A program made the translations under genes and the position numbers. The notes beneath the pieces are model-generated. The model saw nothing but the letters and a program-made list of their open reading frames with translations. It had not been told where the DNA came from and did no database searches. Below, piece after piece: positions 43,716 through 51,892 of a DNA stretch of 64,000 nt (the stretch's first letter is position 1; every line of letters starts with the position of its first letter). This stretch comes from Kosakonia sp. H02 (GTDB lineage Bacteria > Pseudomonadota > Gammaproteobacteria > Enterobacterales > Enterobacteriaceae): assembly GCA_030704225.1 (NCBI GenBank), contig CP131915.1:62001-126000 (forward strand), written 5' to 3'.

Positions 43716-43802
43716 TCACTTGTGCACTTTATAACCCGCTGCCCCGATCTGCGCAAACGCAAATTTTGCGGTGGATGGATTGATAAAATTTATGATCAGC
43801 AT
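43716..43802 (-). CDS. Possible small protein, 28 residues
   Basis: ATG at 43802 lies eight bases after AGGA and reads MLIINFINPSTAKFAF to GYKVHK. An in-frame ATG at 43811 would add MIN. It is moderately hydrophobic with no clear helix through a membrane. It is downstream of yoaJ on the same strand and followed by a terminator. A real gene is possible but unproven. Confidence 0.3.
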   Translation of the reverse strand: MLIINFINPSTAKFAFAQIGAAGYKVHK

Positions 43803-43906
43803 ATTAATCATTCCTGTTCCCAATTGTTATAGGGTGCGCAAGCCCTTGTGAAATTTCAAACGTCCCCATCATTGGTGCGGGAGTGAGGGCGACACAGCGT
43901 TTTGGA

Positions 43907-43981
43907 TTACCACCAGCCGAATTGGGTTCCGGCAACGGCAACAATTGCCACGATCAGCATAATGATGGTTGTCTTTCTCAC
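43907..43981 (-). CDS. yoaJ: Small membrane protein YoaJ
   Basis: 24-residue protein, MRKTTIIMLIVAIVAVAGTQ followed by FGWW, strongly like the remembered E. coli YoaJ (24 residues ending GTELGWW). A single transmembrane helix with a positive N-terminus and an aromatic C-terminus. The start is GTG at 43981, with AAGGAG five bases upstream. A palindrome TGGCGTTAAACGCCA (43996-44010) sits right before the ribosome binding site. In E. coli yoaJ is in the yea/yoa region, which fits yeaO nearby. Confidence 0.8.
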   Translation of the reverse strand: MRKTTIIMLIVAIVAVAGTQFGWW

Positions 43982-44395
43982 GAAAACTCCTTCACTGGCG
44001 TTAAACGCCAAAATTAAGTGGGTATGAAACCGAAAAAACAGAGATTTTTCACAATGGTATTGGCTGCGCGTGATTAAAACATGAAAGATGACAATTTGAT
44101 ATATCGCGGCGGGAGAGCAAAAAAAAGCCCCGTTGATGAAGCGGGGCAAAAACTCATTGATTACGGAATGATGTTCTCTGGTCATGGGTGAGAACAGGGC
44201 AAACTATAACGACCAAAAGTGCAGTAAGAATGGAGAAATCATGGAGAGTTGCCCGCTCTGGGGGCACACTGAGAAGTGTTTTCCGCCACGTGAAGGATAA
44301 AACAGCGGCATCAGGATGACAGTGCGCCTAAAGCCAGGTAAACTTCTCTATCAGAATTATCTCATTTCCAGTTTATGTGAGCGCACGAGAGAAAC
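43982..44395. other. Intergenic region upstream of yoaJ
   Basis: Apart from the candidate small RNA, the 15-bp palindrome before yoaJ (43996-44010), and a GAGA ribosome binding site for the gene at 44396, nothing else is seen. No open frame here has a supported start. Confidence 0.5.
44119..44197 (-). ncRNA. Candidate small RNA or terminated leader upstream of yoaJ
   Basis: On the minus strand a TATAGT -10 (44203-44208) has a partial -35 (TTCTTA, 16-bp spacer). About 7 bp on, the transcript would form a 6-bp hairpin (GTTCTC, 11-base loop, GAGAAC at 44173-44195), then a single-stranded stretch of about 25 bases, then a terminator (GCCCCG with CGGGGC and eight T). This is the layout of Hfq-type small RNAs. 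It could instead be an attenuated leader of yoaJ, 137 bp downstream. I recognise no known RNA family. Confidence 0.4.
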
Positions 44396-44701
44396 ATGTT
44401 TCAGTTACGACCGGGCAGCCAGGCGTTAGTGATTGGTGCCCAAACCGCCACCGGGCGGAGCAATATTGGTAAATCCGTTGAATTATTCGGGCTGTGTCAG
44501 CCCGGAGAACGTTTTCTCAACCCGGTAAACGGGTTTATGACTGAAATGCCGCGCAGCGCTCCGCGTGCGCTGTGGCTGGTCACCGGGGATGTTACGGCGT
44601 TTGACGGTCAGCGCGGTTTTGCTTTTGTGCGCGCCGAACACCTGATGCCGCTCCAGCCGGACAGCCAACCGCAGGATGTATACGAGCAGGCAATCGGCTA
44701 A
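44396..44701 (+). CDS. Hypothetical protein, 101 residues
   Basis: Not recognised. It encodes MFQLRPGSQALVIGAQ at the start, with a Gly/Asn/Arg segment (TGRSNIGKSVELFG) and a TGDVTAFDGQRGFAFV block; it may be a small beta-barrel. It is soluble, without signal peptide. GAGAGAAAC precedes the ATG. The last 4 bp overlap the convergent yeaO gene. Confidence 0.6.
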   Translation: MFQLRPGSQALVIGAQTATGRSNIGKSVELFGLCQPGERFLNPVNGFMTEMPRSAPRALWLVTGDVTAFDGQRGFAFVRAEHLMPLQPDSQPQDVYEQAIG

Positions 44702-45045
44702 GCCAGCGCGCGTAGCCACTCTGCCAGTATGCGAGCGTGATTATGTTCGGTGTCTTTCGCCGCGTATAACAGCGTGATGGCGCTTTTCGCCCCCCGCGCC
44801 GCCAGCTTTTTGCCTTCCTCTTTCTGCGCCTCCAGCTCCTGACGATAGCTTTCGCGAAAGGCGGAAAAATCAATCGCTTCGCCGTGGAACGCCTTACGCA
44901 GTTCCGTTGACGGGGCCAGGGTTTTGCACCACTCATCGTACTGAAGATCCGTTTTTTTCACCCCGCGCGGCCAGAGCCGGTCAACCAGTACCCGGTAGCC
45001 ATCCTCTTTAGCCGGGGATTCATAGACGCGTTTGCACTTAATCAT
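44698..45045 (-). CDS. yeaO: YeaO, DUF488 family protein
   Basis: 115-residue DUF488 protein of unknown activity. The family core YRVLVDRLWPRGVKKTDL, STELRKAFHGE and ITLLYAAKDTEHNHA is intact. It is the first gene of the block that follows E. coli yeaO-to-yeaD order, and so marks the right edge of the rearrangement junction. Confidence 0.92.
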   Translation of the reverse strand: MIKCKRVYESPAKEDGYRVLVDRLWPRGVKKTDLQYDEWCKTLAPSTELRKAFHGEAIDFSAFRESYRQELEAQKEEGKKLAARGAKSAITLLYAAKDTEHNHARILAEWLRALA

Positions 45046-45180
45046 GGCTCGTTCTCTCTTTTTACATAATTTGTAGTGATAACACCCCGCTGATTTTAAG
45101 GTGTTGTGATTACATTAAAAGACGGCTATCGTGATGTTCCTTATGTTATTACTTATCTGACACGGCATAAGGACTCTACC

Positions 45181-45888
45181 ATGCACCATATCCCCCCCAA
45201 AAAAACAGTGCGCATCGCGCTGGTTGGTGATTACAACCACGACATCGTTGCGCACCAGGCGATCCCGCTGGCGATTGACGATGCCGCTGCCGTGCTGGAG
45301 ATAACCGCAGATTACGACTGGCTGGCAACCAGCGAAATCGGCAGCGATGAAGACCTGGTTGGCTATGATGCCATTTGGGTCGTGCCGGGAAGCCCCTATA
45401 AAAATGCGCACGGTGCGTTTATCGCCATTAAATACGCGCGGGAAAATGCGGTGCCATTCCTTGGCACCTGCGGCGGTTTTCAGCATGCGGTCATTGAATA
45501 TGCCCGTCATGTGCTGGGCTGGGAGGATGCGGCGCACGCCGAAACGGAACAGCAAGGGCGGATGGTGATTACGCCGCTAAGCTGCGCGCTGGTGGAGCAA
45601 ACGGGGTCGATTGAGTTGCGCCCCAATACGTTGATTGCCCGCGCCTATGGCCGCGATCAGATTGAAGAAGCTTACCGCTGTAGTTTTGGCGTCTCGTCAG
45701 AATTCGCCCGTGAACTGGAGAGCGGCGATTTGCGCGTCACCGGCTGGGATGAAGAGGGCGAAATCCGCGCGGTCGAGCTGGTGACGCATCCGTTTTTTGT
45801 CGCCACGCTGTTCCAGCATGAACGCGGTGCGCTGGCCGGACGCCCGGTGCCGCTGGTGCAGGCGATGCTTCGCGCGGCGGGGGAGTAA
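45181..45888 (+). CDS. CTP-synthase C-terminal-related class I glutamine-amidotransferase-like protein
   Basis: 235 residues resembling the glutaminase half of CTP synthase without the synthetase half. The nucleophile elbow GTCGGFQHAV has C97. At the triad end CTP synthase has FHPE; here the aligned stretch is FQHE (211-214), so the catalytic-His position is Gln and the His is shifted by one, while E214 is kept. Glutaminase activity is therefore doubtful. The ATG at 45181 follows AAGGACTCTACC. It lies between yeaO and nimT, where E. coli has nothing similar. Confidence 0.8.
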   Translation: MHHIPPKKTVRIALVGDYNHDIVAHQAIPLAIDDAAAVLEITADYDWLATSEIGSDEDLVGYDAIWVVPGSPYKNAHGAFIAIKYARENAVPFLGTCGGFQHAVIEYARHVLGWEDAAHAETEQQGRMVITPLSCALVEQTGSIELRPNTLIARAYGRDQIEEAYRCSFGVSSEFARELESGDLRVTGWDEEGEIRAVELVTHPFFVATLFQHERGALAGRPVPLVQAMLRAAGE

Positions 45889-45914
45889 CGCTTTTCGCCG
45901 GATGGCGGGCGCTT

Positions 45915-47102
45915 TCACCCTGCAATAATCTCTCTGTCGCGCCCGGCATACGCGCCGAACACCGCCATCACCACCGACAATACCCCACACGCCAGCAGCG
46001 GAATATGCCAGTCGCCGCTGGCGTCGTGGATTTTCCCCATCAGCGGCGGCCCGCAGGCAGCCAGCAAATAGCCCACGGATTGCGCCATTCCGGAGAGTGC
46101 GGCAGCCTGGTGCGCCGAACTGGCACGCAGGCCAATAAAGGTCAGACCGAGGATCATGGTTGCGCCGGAGCCAAAACCATACACGATAGTCCACACGGCG
46201 GCCTGTCCGGGCTGTAACCACAAACCCAATGCGCCGATCGCGCACAGTAACGCCACCACGACTGCGATGCCGCGCTGATCCTTGAGCCGGTGCAGCACCA
46301 GCGGGACCAGTAAACCGGGCGCAGCGGTTGCCAGTTGCAGCACCCCATGCAGGGAGCCAGCCTGCGCTTCGCTAAAACCCTGGCTAATCAAAATCGACGG
46401 CAGCCAGCCAATCACGATGTAATAAATCAGCGAGTTAATGCCGAGGAACAGCGTCACCTGCCAGGCGAGCGCCGAGCGCCAGATCCCCCGGCTATGCAAT
46501 GCCCCGGAGTTGCTGAGATTGGTCGGCACGCCAAAACGCAAGCGCGGTAACCATAGCAGCAGCGCCGGCAGCGGGAAAACCATCAATGTTAATAACGCGC
46601 CATGCCAGCCTGCGCCGCTCTGCGCTATCGGCACCACTGCCGCTGAACCCAGCGCCGCCGCCGCGCCCATCGTCAGGGAGTACGCGCCGGTCAGTTTTGC
46701 CACATGCTGTGCAAAATCGCGCTTCAACATGCCGGGCAGCAACACATTTCCCAGCGCAATGCCACAGCCGATCACCGCCGTGCCAGCGAACAGCAACATC
46801 GCCGAGGGCAGGGAACGAATGGCGATGCCGAGACAAATCAACACCAATGCCATAAACAGGCTGCGCTCCATGCCAAAACGGCGGGCAACACCTGCCGCCA
46901 GCGGCGAGATCAGCGCAAAAGCGAGCAGCGGCAAGGTGGTAAGCATCCCGGTTTGCGCGGTGGTTAAACCATATTCCGCGCGAATCGCATCAAGCAAAGG
47001 GGCGGCACCGGTAAAGGTGACGCGAAGCGTAGTCGCAATCATCAGGATCCCGGCAATCAGCAGGAGCCCTTGTTTGCCACGGGAAGAGAGGCTAGTGGTC
47101 AT
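45915..47102 (-). CDS. nimT: 2-nitroimidazole transporter NimT (MFS, CynX family)
   Basis: Inner-membrane exporter of the major facilitator superfamily, 395 residues with about 12 helices. In E. coli NimT (YeaN) gives 2-nitroimidazole resistance and is repressed by the divergent NimR. The sequence has the CynX-type N-terminus (LRVTFTGAAPLLDAIRAEYG). The divergent nimR start is 99 bp away. Downstream, a REP-like GCCGGATGGCGG fragment lies near 45899. Confidence 0.9.
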   Translation of the reverse strand: MTTSLSSRGKQGLLLIAGILMIATTLRVTFTGAAPLLDAIRAEYGLTTAQTGMLTTLPLLAFALISPLAAGVARRFGMERSLFMALVLICLGIAIRSLPSAMLLFAGTAVIGCGIALGNVLLPGMLKRDFAQHVAKLTGAYSLTMGAAAALGSAAVVPIAQSGAGWHGALLTLMVFPLPALLLWLPRLRFGVPTNLSNSGALHSRGIWRSALAWQVTLFLGINSLIYYIVIGWLPSILISQGFSEAQAGSLHGVLQLATAAPGLLVPLVLHRLKDQRGIAVVVALLCAIGALGLWLQPGQAAVWTIVYGFGSGATMILGLTFIGLRASSAHQAAALSGMAQSVGYLLAACGPPLMGKIHDASGDWHIPLLACGVLSVVMAVFGAYAGRDREIIAG

Positions 47103-47201
47103 CGTATTCTCATCATTGAAAGCAGGCGGTTACGATACCGTTTTTCCCGCGCGTTTGAATCAAGCTAAAATGACACTTTATCGCTAAATTCGGACAAATT
47201 A

Positions 47202-47987
47202 ATGCACGGACTTGGATTAGGTGGCTACGATCCCGACAGCCAGCAAGAAGCTGCCGTCGCTTTTCGCATCACGGTTGATGAGAGCGAGCAGCTTATTCCC
47301 GCGCACTACCACCGCAAAGGGCAGCTTATCCTGGCGCTGACCGGGGCAATCACCTGTGAAGTGGAACACGCCCGCTGGATGGTGCCGCCGCATCACGCGA
47401 TGTGGCTACCGGGCTTCGTGCCGCACAGCAACCGCGCCACGCCGAACGCCCAGCTCTGTTTTCTGTTTATCGAAGCCTGGTCGGTGGTGATGCCGGAACA
47501 CTGCTGCACGCTGAAGATTTCGCCGCTGGTTCGCGAACTGATCCTGTCTCTGGCCTCGCGCTCGCACCTACAGCGCCGTCAGCCGGAAACGCAGCGTCTG
47601 GTGCAGGTGTTATTCGATGAACTGCCGGATCAGCCGCAAATGCAACTCCAGCTTCCGGTATCGGCGCACCCGAAAATTCGCCAGATGGTCGACAGCATGG
47701 AGAGCCGCCCGGCCGAGAGGCAGACGCTGGCGCAGTGGGCGCAAGTGTTTGCCATGAGCGAGCGCAACCTGGCGCGGCTGGTGGTGAAAGAGACAGGTTT
47801 AAGTTTTCGCCGCTGGCGACACCAGATGCAGTTGATCCTCGCGCTGCGCTTATTGATTGACGGGCAATCAGTGCAGCATATCGCCCAGACGTTAGGTTAT
47901 GACTCCACCACGGCGTTTATCACCATGTTTAAAAAAGGGTTAGGGCAAACACCGGGGCGTTATCTTGCCGCACTCGGCGAGCGGTAG
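47202..47987 (+). CDS. nimR: AraC-family regulator NimR
   Basis: AraC-type repressor of nimT, 261 residues. An N-terminal cupin (HYHRKGQLILALTGAITC and MWLPGFVPHS) precedes a C-terminal double helix-turn-helix (LAQWAQVFAMSERNLARLV and VQHIAQTLGYDSTTAFITMF). Divergent from nimT with a 99-bp shared promoter region. The ATG at 47202 follows a weak GGACAAATTA. Confidence 0.92.
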   Translation: MHGLGLGGYDPDSQQEAAVAFRITVDESEQLIPAHYHRKGQLILALTGAITCEVEHARWMVPPHHAMWLPGFVPHSNRATPNAQLCFLFIEAWSVVMPEHCCTLKISPLVRELILSLASRSHLQRRQPETQRLVQVLFDELPDQPQMQLQLPVSAHPKIRQMVDSMESRPAERQTLAQWAQVFAMSERNLARLVVKETGLSFRRWRHQMQLILALRLLIDGQSVQHIAQTLGYDSTTAFITMFKKGLGQTPGRYLAALGER

Positions 47988-48185
47988 ATTTTTTTACTGC
48001 CTTTCCCTTTGCGTTACTGTGGGCTTTGTGTGTTTGTTCTGGCAGAACGAGCAAGATAAGTGATTAGTATGGCAAGTCTGGTTTTAATAACTTTTTCGGA
48101 TAATCAATGCACTTTTTGATATTTGTCTGATGAAAAGGCTTATGTGACTTTAACGCTGCAATTAACACAATAACAGGGCGTAAAG

Positions 48186-49016
48186 ATGAGCATGGCAACC
48201 ACATTACACACTAAAAAAATGGGTGCGCTCAGCGCACTGGCGCTACTTTCAGCGCTCTCTTTTTCGGCTCATGCCGACAAACTGGCTGATATCAAAGCCG
48301 CAGGCGTGGTAAAAGTCGCCACTTTTGATGCCAACCCGCCGTTTGGTGCTATCGACCCGAAAACGCACGATATTGTGGGATATGACGTCGATTTCGCCAA
48401 AGCGCTGGCAAAAAGCCTCGGCGTGAAACTCCAGCTGGTCGCCACCAACCCGGCGAACCGTATTCCGCTGCTGCAATCCGGCAAAGTGGATCTGATTGTT
48501 GCCGATATCACCATTACGCCTGAACGTGCGCAGGTGATTGACTTCTCCACGCCGTATTTTGTCACCGGCCAGCAGTTCCTCGTGCCGGCCACGGCACCCG
48601 ACAAACTGGACGCCTACAGCAAAGCGCGTATTGGCGCGGTGAAAGGCACCACCGGCGAACAGACGCTGCACCAGCGTTTTCCGCAATCCCGCGTACTGGC
48701 CTATGACGATATCCCGCTGGCGTTGACCGCGTTGCGTAACGGTAATGTGCAGGCGATCACGCAGGACAGCACTATTCTGGCGGGCTTGCTGGCGGAAGCG
48801 CCGGACAAAGCGAAGTTCAAAATCCTGCCGGATCTGCTGTCGAAAGAGGAGATTGGCGTGGGCGTCACCAAAGGGGAAACCGCGCTGCTGAAAGCGGTGA
48901 ATGATGAGCTGGTGAACCTTGAGAAAAGCGGTGACGCGGCAAAAATCTACGATACCTGGTTTGGCCCGCAAACCAAAACCCCGGCTCCGCGCAGCTTTAC
49001 CATAGAAGCGAAGTAA
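48186..49016 (+). CDS. Family 3 amino-acid ABC transporter substrate-binding protein
   Basis: Periplasmic binding protein of 276 residues, the first gene of a four-gene polar amino-acid uptake operon. Signal peptide about 1-30 (ALSFSAHA). SBP_bac_3 core: VKVATFDANPPFGA, GYDVDFAKALAKSL, VDLIVADITITPERAQVIDFS and GAVKGTTGEQTL. The ligand is not predictable from this alone. Start ATG 48186; an ATG two codons later is possible. The operon is inserted between nimR and yeaL compared with E. coli. Confidence 0.88.
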   Translation: MSMATTLHTKKMGALSALALLSALSFSAHADKLADIKAAGVVKVATFDANPPFGAIDPKTHDIVGYDVDFAKALAKSLGVKLQLVATNPANRIPLLQSGKVDLIVADITITPERAQVIDFSTPYFVTGQQFLVPATAPDKLDAYSKARIGAVKGTTGEQTLHQRFPQSRVLAYDDIPLALTALRNGNVQAITQDSTILAGLLAEAPDKAKFKILPDLLSKEEIGVGVTKGETALLKAVNDELVNLEKSGDAAKIYDTWFGPQTKTPAPRSFTIEAK

Positions 49017-49072
49017 CTATGCTGGCAGGTCTGTTTTCCGCCTCTGTGGCTGATGCCACGGAGGTGTTGCCC

Positions 49073-49840
49073 GTGCAAAAAGGCACGGTGGCGTTTCGCA
49101 AAGTCAGTAAACGTTACGGCGACAACGTGGTGCTCAATTCGATTGATTTGCAGGTTGCCGCCGGGGAAGTGCTGGCGGTGTGCGGGCCGTCCGGCTCCGG
49201 CAAATCAACGCTTATTCGCCTGATTAACCAACTGGAAACCCTGAGCGGTGGCGAAATTTTCGTTGATGGTCAGCCAACCAGCCGCTTAACCGGGCGCGGG
49301 TTGCGTGAGTTACGCCGCCATGTTGGCTTTGTGTTTCAGCAATTCAACCTCTACGCGCACCTGAACGCGCTGGACAATATCACCCTTGCGTTGCGGCGCA
49401 TTCATGGCAAAACCGCCGCTGAGGCGCAGGCAATTGGCCTTGCATTGCTGGCGCGCGTCGGGTTGCAGGATAAAGCTGAACACTATCCATCCCAGCTTTC
49501 CGGCGGGCAGCAGCAGCGGGTGGCGATTGCCCGCACGCTGGCCGCCGATCCGCATATCATTTTGTTTGATGAACCTACTTCAGCGCTTGACCCGGAGATG
49601 ATTGGCGAAGTGCTGCAAGTGATGAAATCCCTGGCACACAGCGGCATTACGCTGATTGTGGTCACCCACGAGATGCAGTTCGCCCGCGAAATTGCTGACC
49701 GGGTTATCTTTATCGACGGTGGGGAGATCCTCGAACAAGCAGCCCCGGCGCAGTTTTTTACTGCACCGCAGCACCCGCGAGCACAACGTTTTCTGCAAAA
49801 GGTGCTCAACCCGCTGCATGCCGATAGCAAGGAGTTGTAA
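49073..49840 (+). CDS. Amino-acid ABC transporter ATPase
   Basis: GlnQ-type ATPase, 255 residues. Walker A GPSGSGKST, Q-loop FQQFNLYAHL, signature LSGGQQQRVA, Walker B IILFDEPTSALDPEM and switch VVTHEM. GTG at 49073 was chosen because GGAGG lies eight bases upstream and the protein then starts like other family members. An ATG at 49019 would add an 18-residue unconserved leader. The stop overlaps the next permease ATG by one base. Confidence 0.9.
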   Translation: MQKGTVAFRKVSKRYGDNVVLNSIDLQVAAGEVLAVCGPSGSGKSTLIRLINQLETLSGGEIFVDGQPTSRLTGRGLRELRRHVGFVFQQFNLYAHLNALDNITLALRRIHGKTAAEAQAIGLALLARVGLQDKAEHYPSQLSGGQQQRVAIARTLAADPHIILFDEPTSALDPEMIGEVLQVMKSLAHSGITLIVVTHEMQFAREIADRVIFIDGGEILEQAAPAQFFTAPQHPRAQRFLQKVLNPLHADSKEL

Positions 49841-50589
49841 TGGCGCTGCATCTCGACTGGGCGGGCGTGCTCACCGGACAGCCCGCGCAATGGATTATTT
49901 CGGGTTTCCTGACCACCATTTGGGTCACCGTTGCGGGCACGCTACTGGCGACCGCGCTCACCGTATTGCTGCTGGCACTGCGTCTGGCGGGCGGTAAAGC
50001 GGGCAGGGGCGCGGTTGCGATATGGGTATCGCTGTTTCGCAATACGCCGCTGCTGGTGCAACTGCTGTTCTGGTATTTCGCCGCCTGGAACTTTCTGCCG
50101 CTGGGTTTTCGCCAGTACGTCAATGATGATCACGCGTTTAGCATCCTGCCGGGAGATGTCTGGTGGTTTACGCCGGAGTTTCTCTCATCGGCCTGGGCGC
50201 TGGGGCTGTTTACCGCCGCGTTTCTCGTTGAAGAGATTCAGGCGGGTTTACTTGCCGTTCCGCGCGGGCAGGTTGAAGCCGCTCAGTCGCAGGGATTCAG
50301 CCAGCTGGCACTGTTTCGCTGGGTGCTGCTGCCGCAAGGTTTGCGCAATGCCTGGCAACCGGTGGTCGGCCAGTATCTCAACCTGATGAAACTCTCGTCA
50401 CTGGCGACGGGGATTGGTCTTGGGGAACTGACCTACCAGACCCGGCAGATTGAAAGTTTTAACGCCCATGCGCTGGAAGCGTTTGTCATCGGTAGCGCGC
50501 TCTATTTGCTGCTCGGTCTGCTGATGAGCGCGTTGTTTAATCTGCCGCAGGCATTACGTCGCGCGCCGGAGGTGCACCGTGATCGCTAA
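49840..50589 (+). CDS. Amino-acid ABC transporter permease 1
   Basis: HisM/GlnP-type membrane subunit, 249 residues, five or six helices. N-terminal ISGFLTTIWVTVAGTLLAT and the coupling motif EAAQSQGFSQLALFRWVLLP followed by GLRNAWQP are typical. ATG at 49840 overlaps the ATPase stop; the 3' end overlaps the second permease by 11 bp. It contains an extra hydrophilic segment near residues 85-110 compared with short family members. Confidence 0.88.
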   Translation: MALHLDWAGVLTGQPAQWIISGFLTTIWVTVAGTLLATALTVLLLALRLAGGKAGRGAVAIWVSLFRNTPLLVQLLFWYFAAWNFLPLGFRQYVNDDHAFSILPGDVWWFTPEFLSSAWALGLFTAAFLVEEIQAGLLAVPRGQVEAAQSQGFSQLALFRWVLLPQGLRNAWQPVVGQYLNLMKLSSLATGIGLGELTYQTRQIESFNAHALEAFVIGSALYLLLGLLMSALFNLPQALRRAPEVHRDR

Positions 50590-51271
50590 TATCACCGTCA
50601 TTACCGACAACCTCGACTATCTGCTGTGGGGGCGGGCAGCGCAGGGCGAGCCTGGCGGCGTGCTGTTATCGCTGCTGATGACCCTCGGCGCTGCCGCGCT
50701 GGCGTTTCCCGGCGGTATCTTGCTGGCATGTTGCGCCTGGCGGTTTCGTGGCTGGCCGCGCAAGGTGCTGTTTCTGTGGGCCGAACTGATTCGCGGTATT
50801 CCGCTGATTTTCGTTATCTTCTGGCTGTGGTTTTTACTGCCGTGGCTGACGGGGGCGGATTTGCCTGGCGCGGTAACCGTCACGCTGGCGCTGGCGTGGT
50901 TTACGTCTGCGTCGGTGATGTACTCGACGCTGGCAGCGCTGGGTGCATTACCAAAAGGGCAGTATGAAGCCGCGCTGAGCAGCGGATTTGGCAGTGTGCA
51001 GATCCTGCGGCTGGTGTTGCTGCCGCAGGCGTTACGCAATGCGCTCCCGTCGTATATCGGCTTGCTTATTGCGCTGTTGAAAGACACTTCGCTGGCGTTC
51101 ATCGTCAACGTACCGGAACTGACCACCGTGGCCGGGCAGGTGAATAACCGGGTACAGGTCTACCCGGCAGCGTTATTTATCTTTACCGGTCTGGTCTATT
51201 ACCTGCTGTGCAGCGCGCTGGAGTTTAGCGTTAAGCGCTGGCAGCGGCGTTACTCACTGCCGGCCAATTAA
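50579..51271 (+). CDS. Amino-acid ABC transporter permease 2
   Basis: Second membrane subunit, 230 residues. Coupling motif EAALSSGFGSVQILRLVLLP then QALRNALPSY, and KDTSLAFIVNVPELT are typical of HisQ/GlnP-type permeases. It pairs with the 49840 permease. Its last 18 bp overlap the convergent yeaL. Confidence 0.88.
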   Translation: MIANITVITDNLDYLLWGRAAQGEPGGVLLSLLMTLGAAALAFPGGILLACCAWRFRGWPRKVLFLWAELIRGIPLIFVIFWLWFLLPWLTGADLPGAVTVTLALAWFTSASVMYSTLAALGALPKGQYEAALSSGFGSVQILRLVLLPQALRNALPSYIGLLIALLKDTSLAFIVNVPELTTVAGQVNNRVQVYPAALFIFTGLVYYLLCSALEFSVKRWQRRYSLPAN

Positions 51272-51700
51272 CAGCGACACCAGACCTGCGGCAATCAGTG
51301 GCCCGACCGGAACACCCCGGAACAGGGCCACACCTAATACCGTTCCCACCAGTAAACCGGCGACCAGCGACGGTTGCGCACTCATCAGCGTGACCCCGCG
51401 ACCGCCCAGCCACGACACAAACACCCCAACCGCAATGGCGAGCAGCGATTTCCAGTTAACAAACGAGTGCAGCAGCGTCGAGGGCGGAAGCGTACCGCTG
51501 GCAATCGGGGCCATCACGCCAATGGTCAGAATGATAATGCCGATGGTCAGCCCCTGTTTTTCAATCCACGGAAAGTAAGTATTGAGGGGCGTAATGCGCA
51601 CAATGATCAGCACCAGGACCGCGATCGCAACGGTAGTGTTGTGGCTGGCGAACCCCAGCGCGACGAGCGCGAGTAAAATAAACAGCGTGGTATCAAACAT
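51254..51700 (-). CDS. yeaL: YeaL, DUF441 inner-membrane protein
   Basis: 148-residue membrane protein of the DUF441 family (UPF0756), four or five helices, unknown role. Family sequence includes KQGLTIGIIILTIGVMAPIASG and VSWLGGRGVTLM. In E. coli yeaL lies directly next to nimR, and here the ABC operon separates them. Confidence 0.9.
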   Translation of the reverse strand: MFDTTLFILLALVALGFASHNTTVAIAVLVLIIVRITPLNTYFPWIEKQGLTIGIIILTIGVMAPIASGTLPPSTLLHSFVNWKSLLAIAVGVFVSWLGGRGVTLMSAQPSLVAGLLVGTVLGVALFRGVPVGPLIAAGLVSLLIGRQ

Positions 51701-51828
51701 GAAGGAATTCCTTTATACCGAAAGGCCTTGCCAAAAATGCAACCATTTTACTCTACGCATAAACGGGTGATGAGACAGGATTTTTTCTTGCTGGCGGAGA
51801 ATTTCAGGCAGTTGCCAAAAACGGGATG

Positions 51829-51867
51829 AAAAAAAGCCATACTGCAACCGTCGAAAGCAGTATGGCT
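51829..51867 (-). terminator. Terminator of the sugar-acid operon
   Basis: A perfect 11-bp stem (AGCCATACTGC with GCAGTATGGCT) is followed on the minus strand by seven T. It lies about 25 bp after the MFS transporter stop. Confidence 0.88.
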
Positions 51868-51892
51868 GAATGGGGAACCTGTCCCCATTGCT

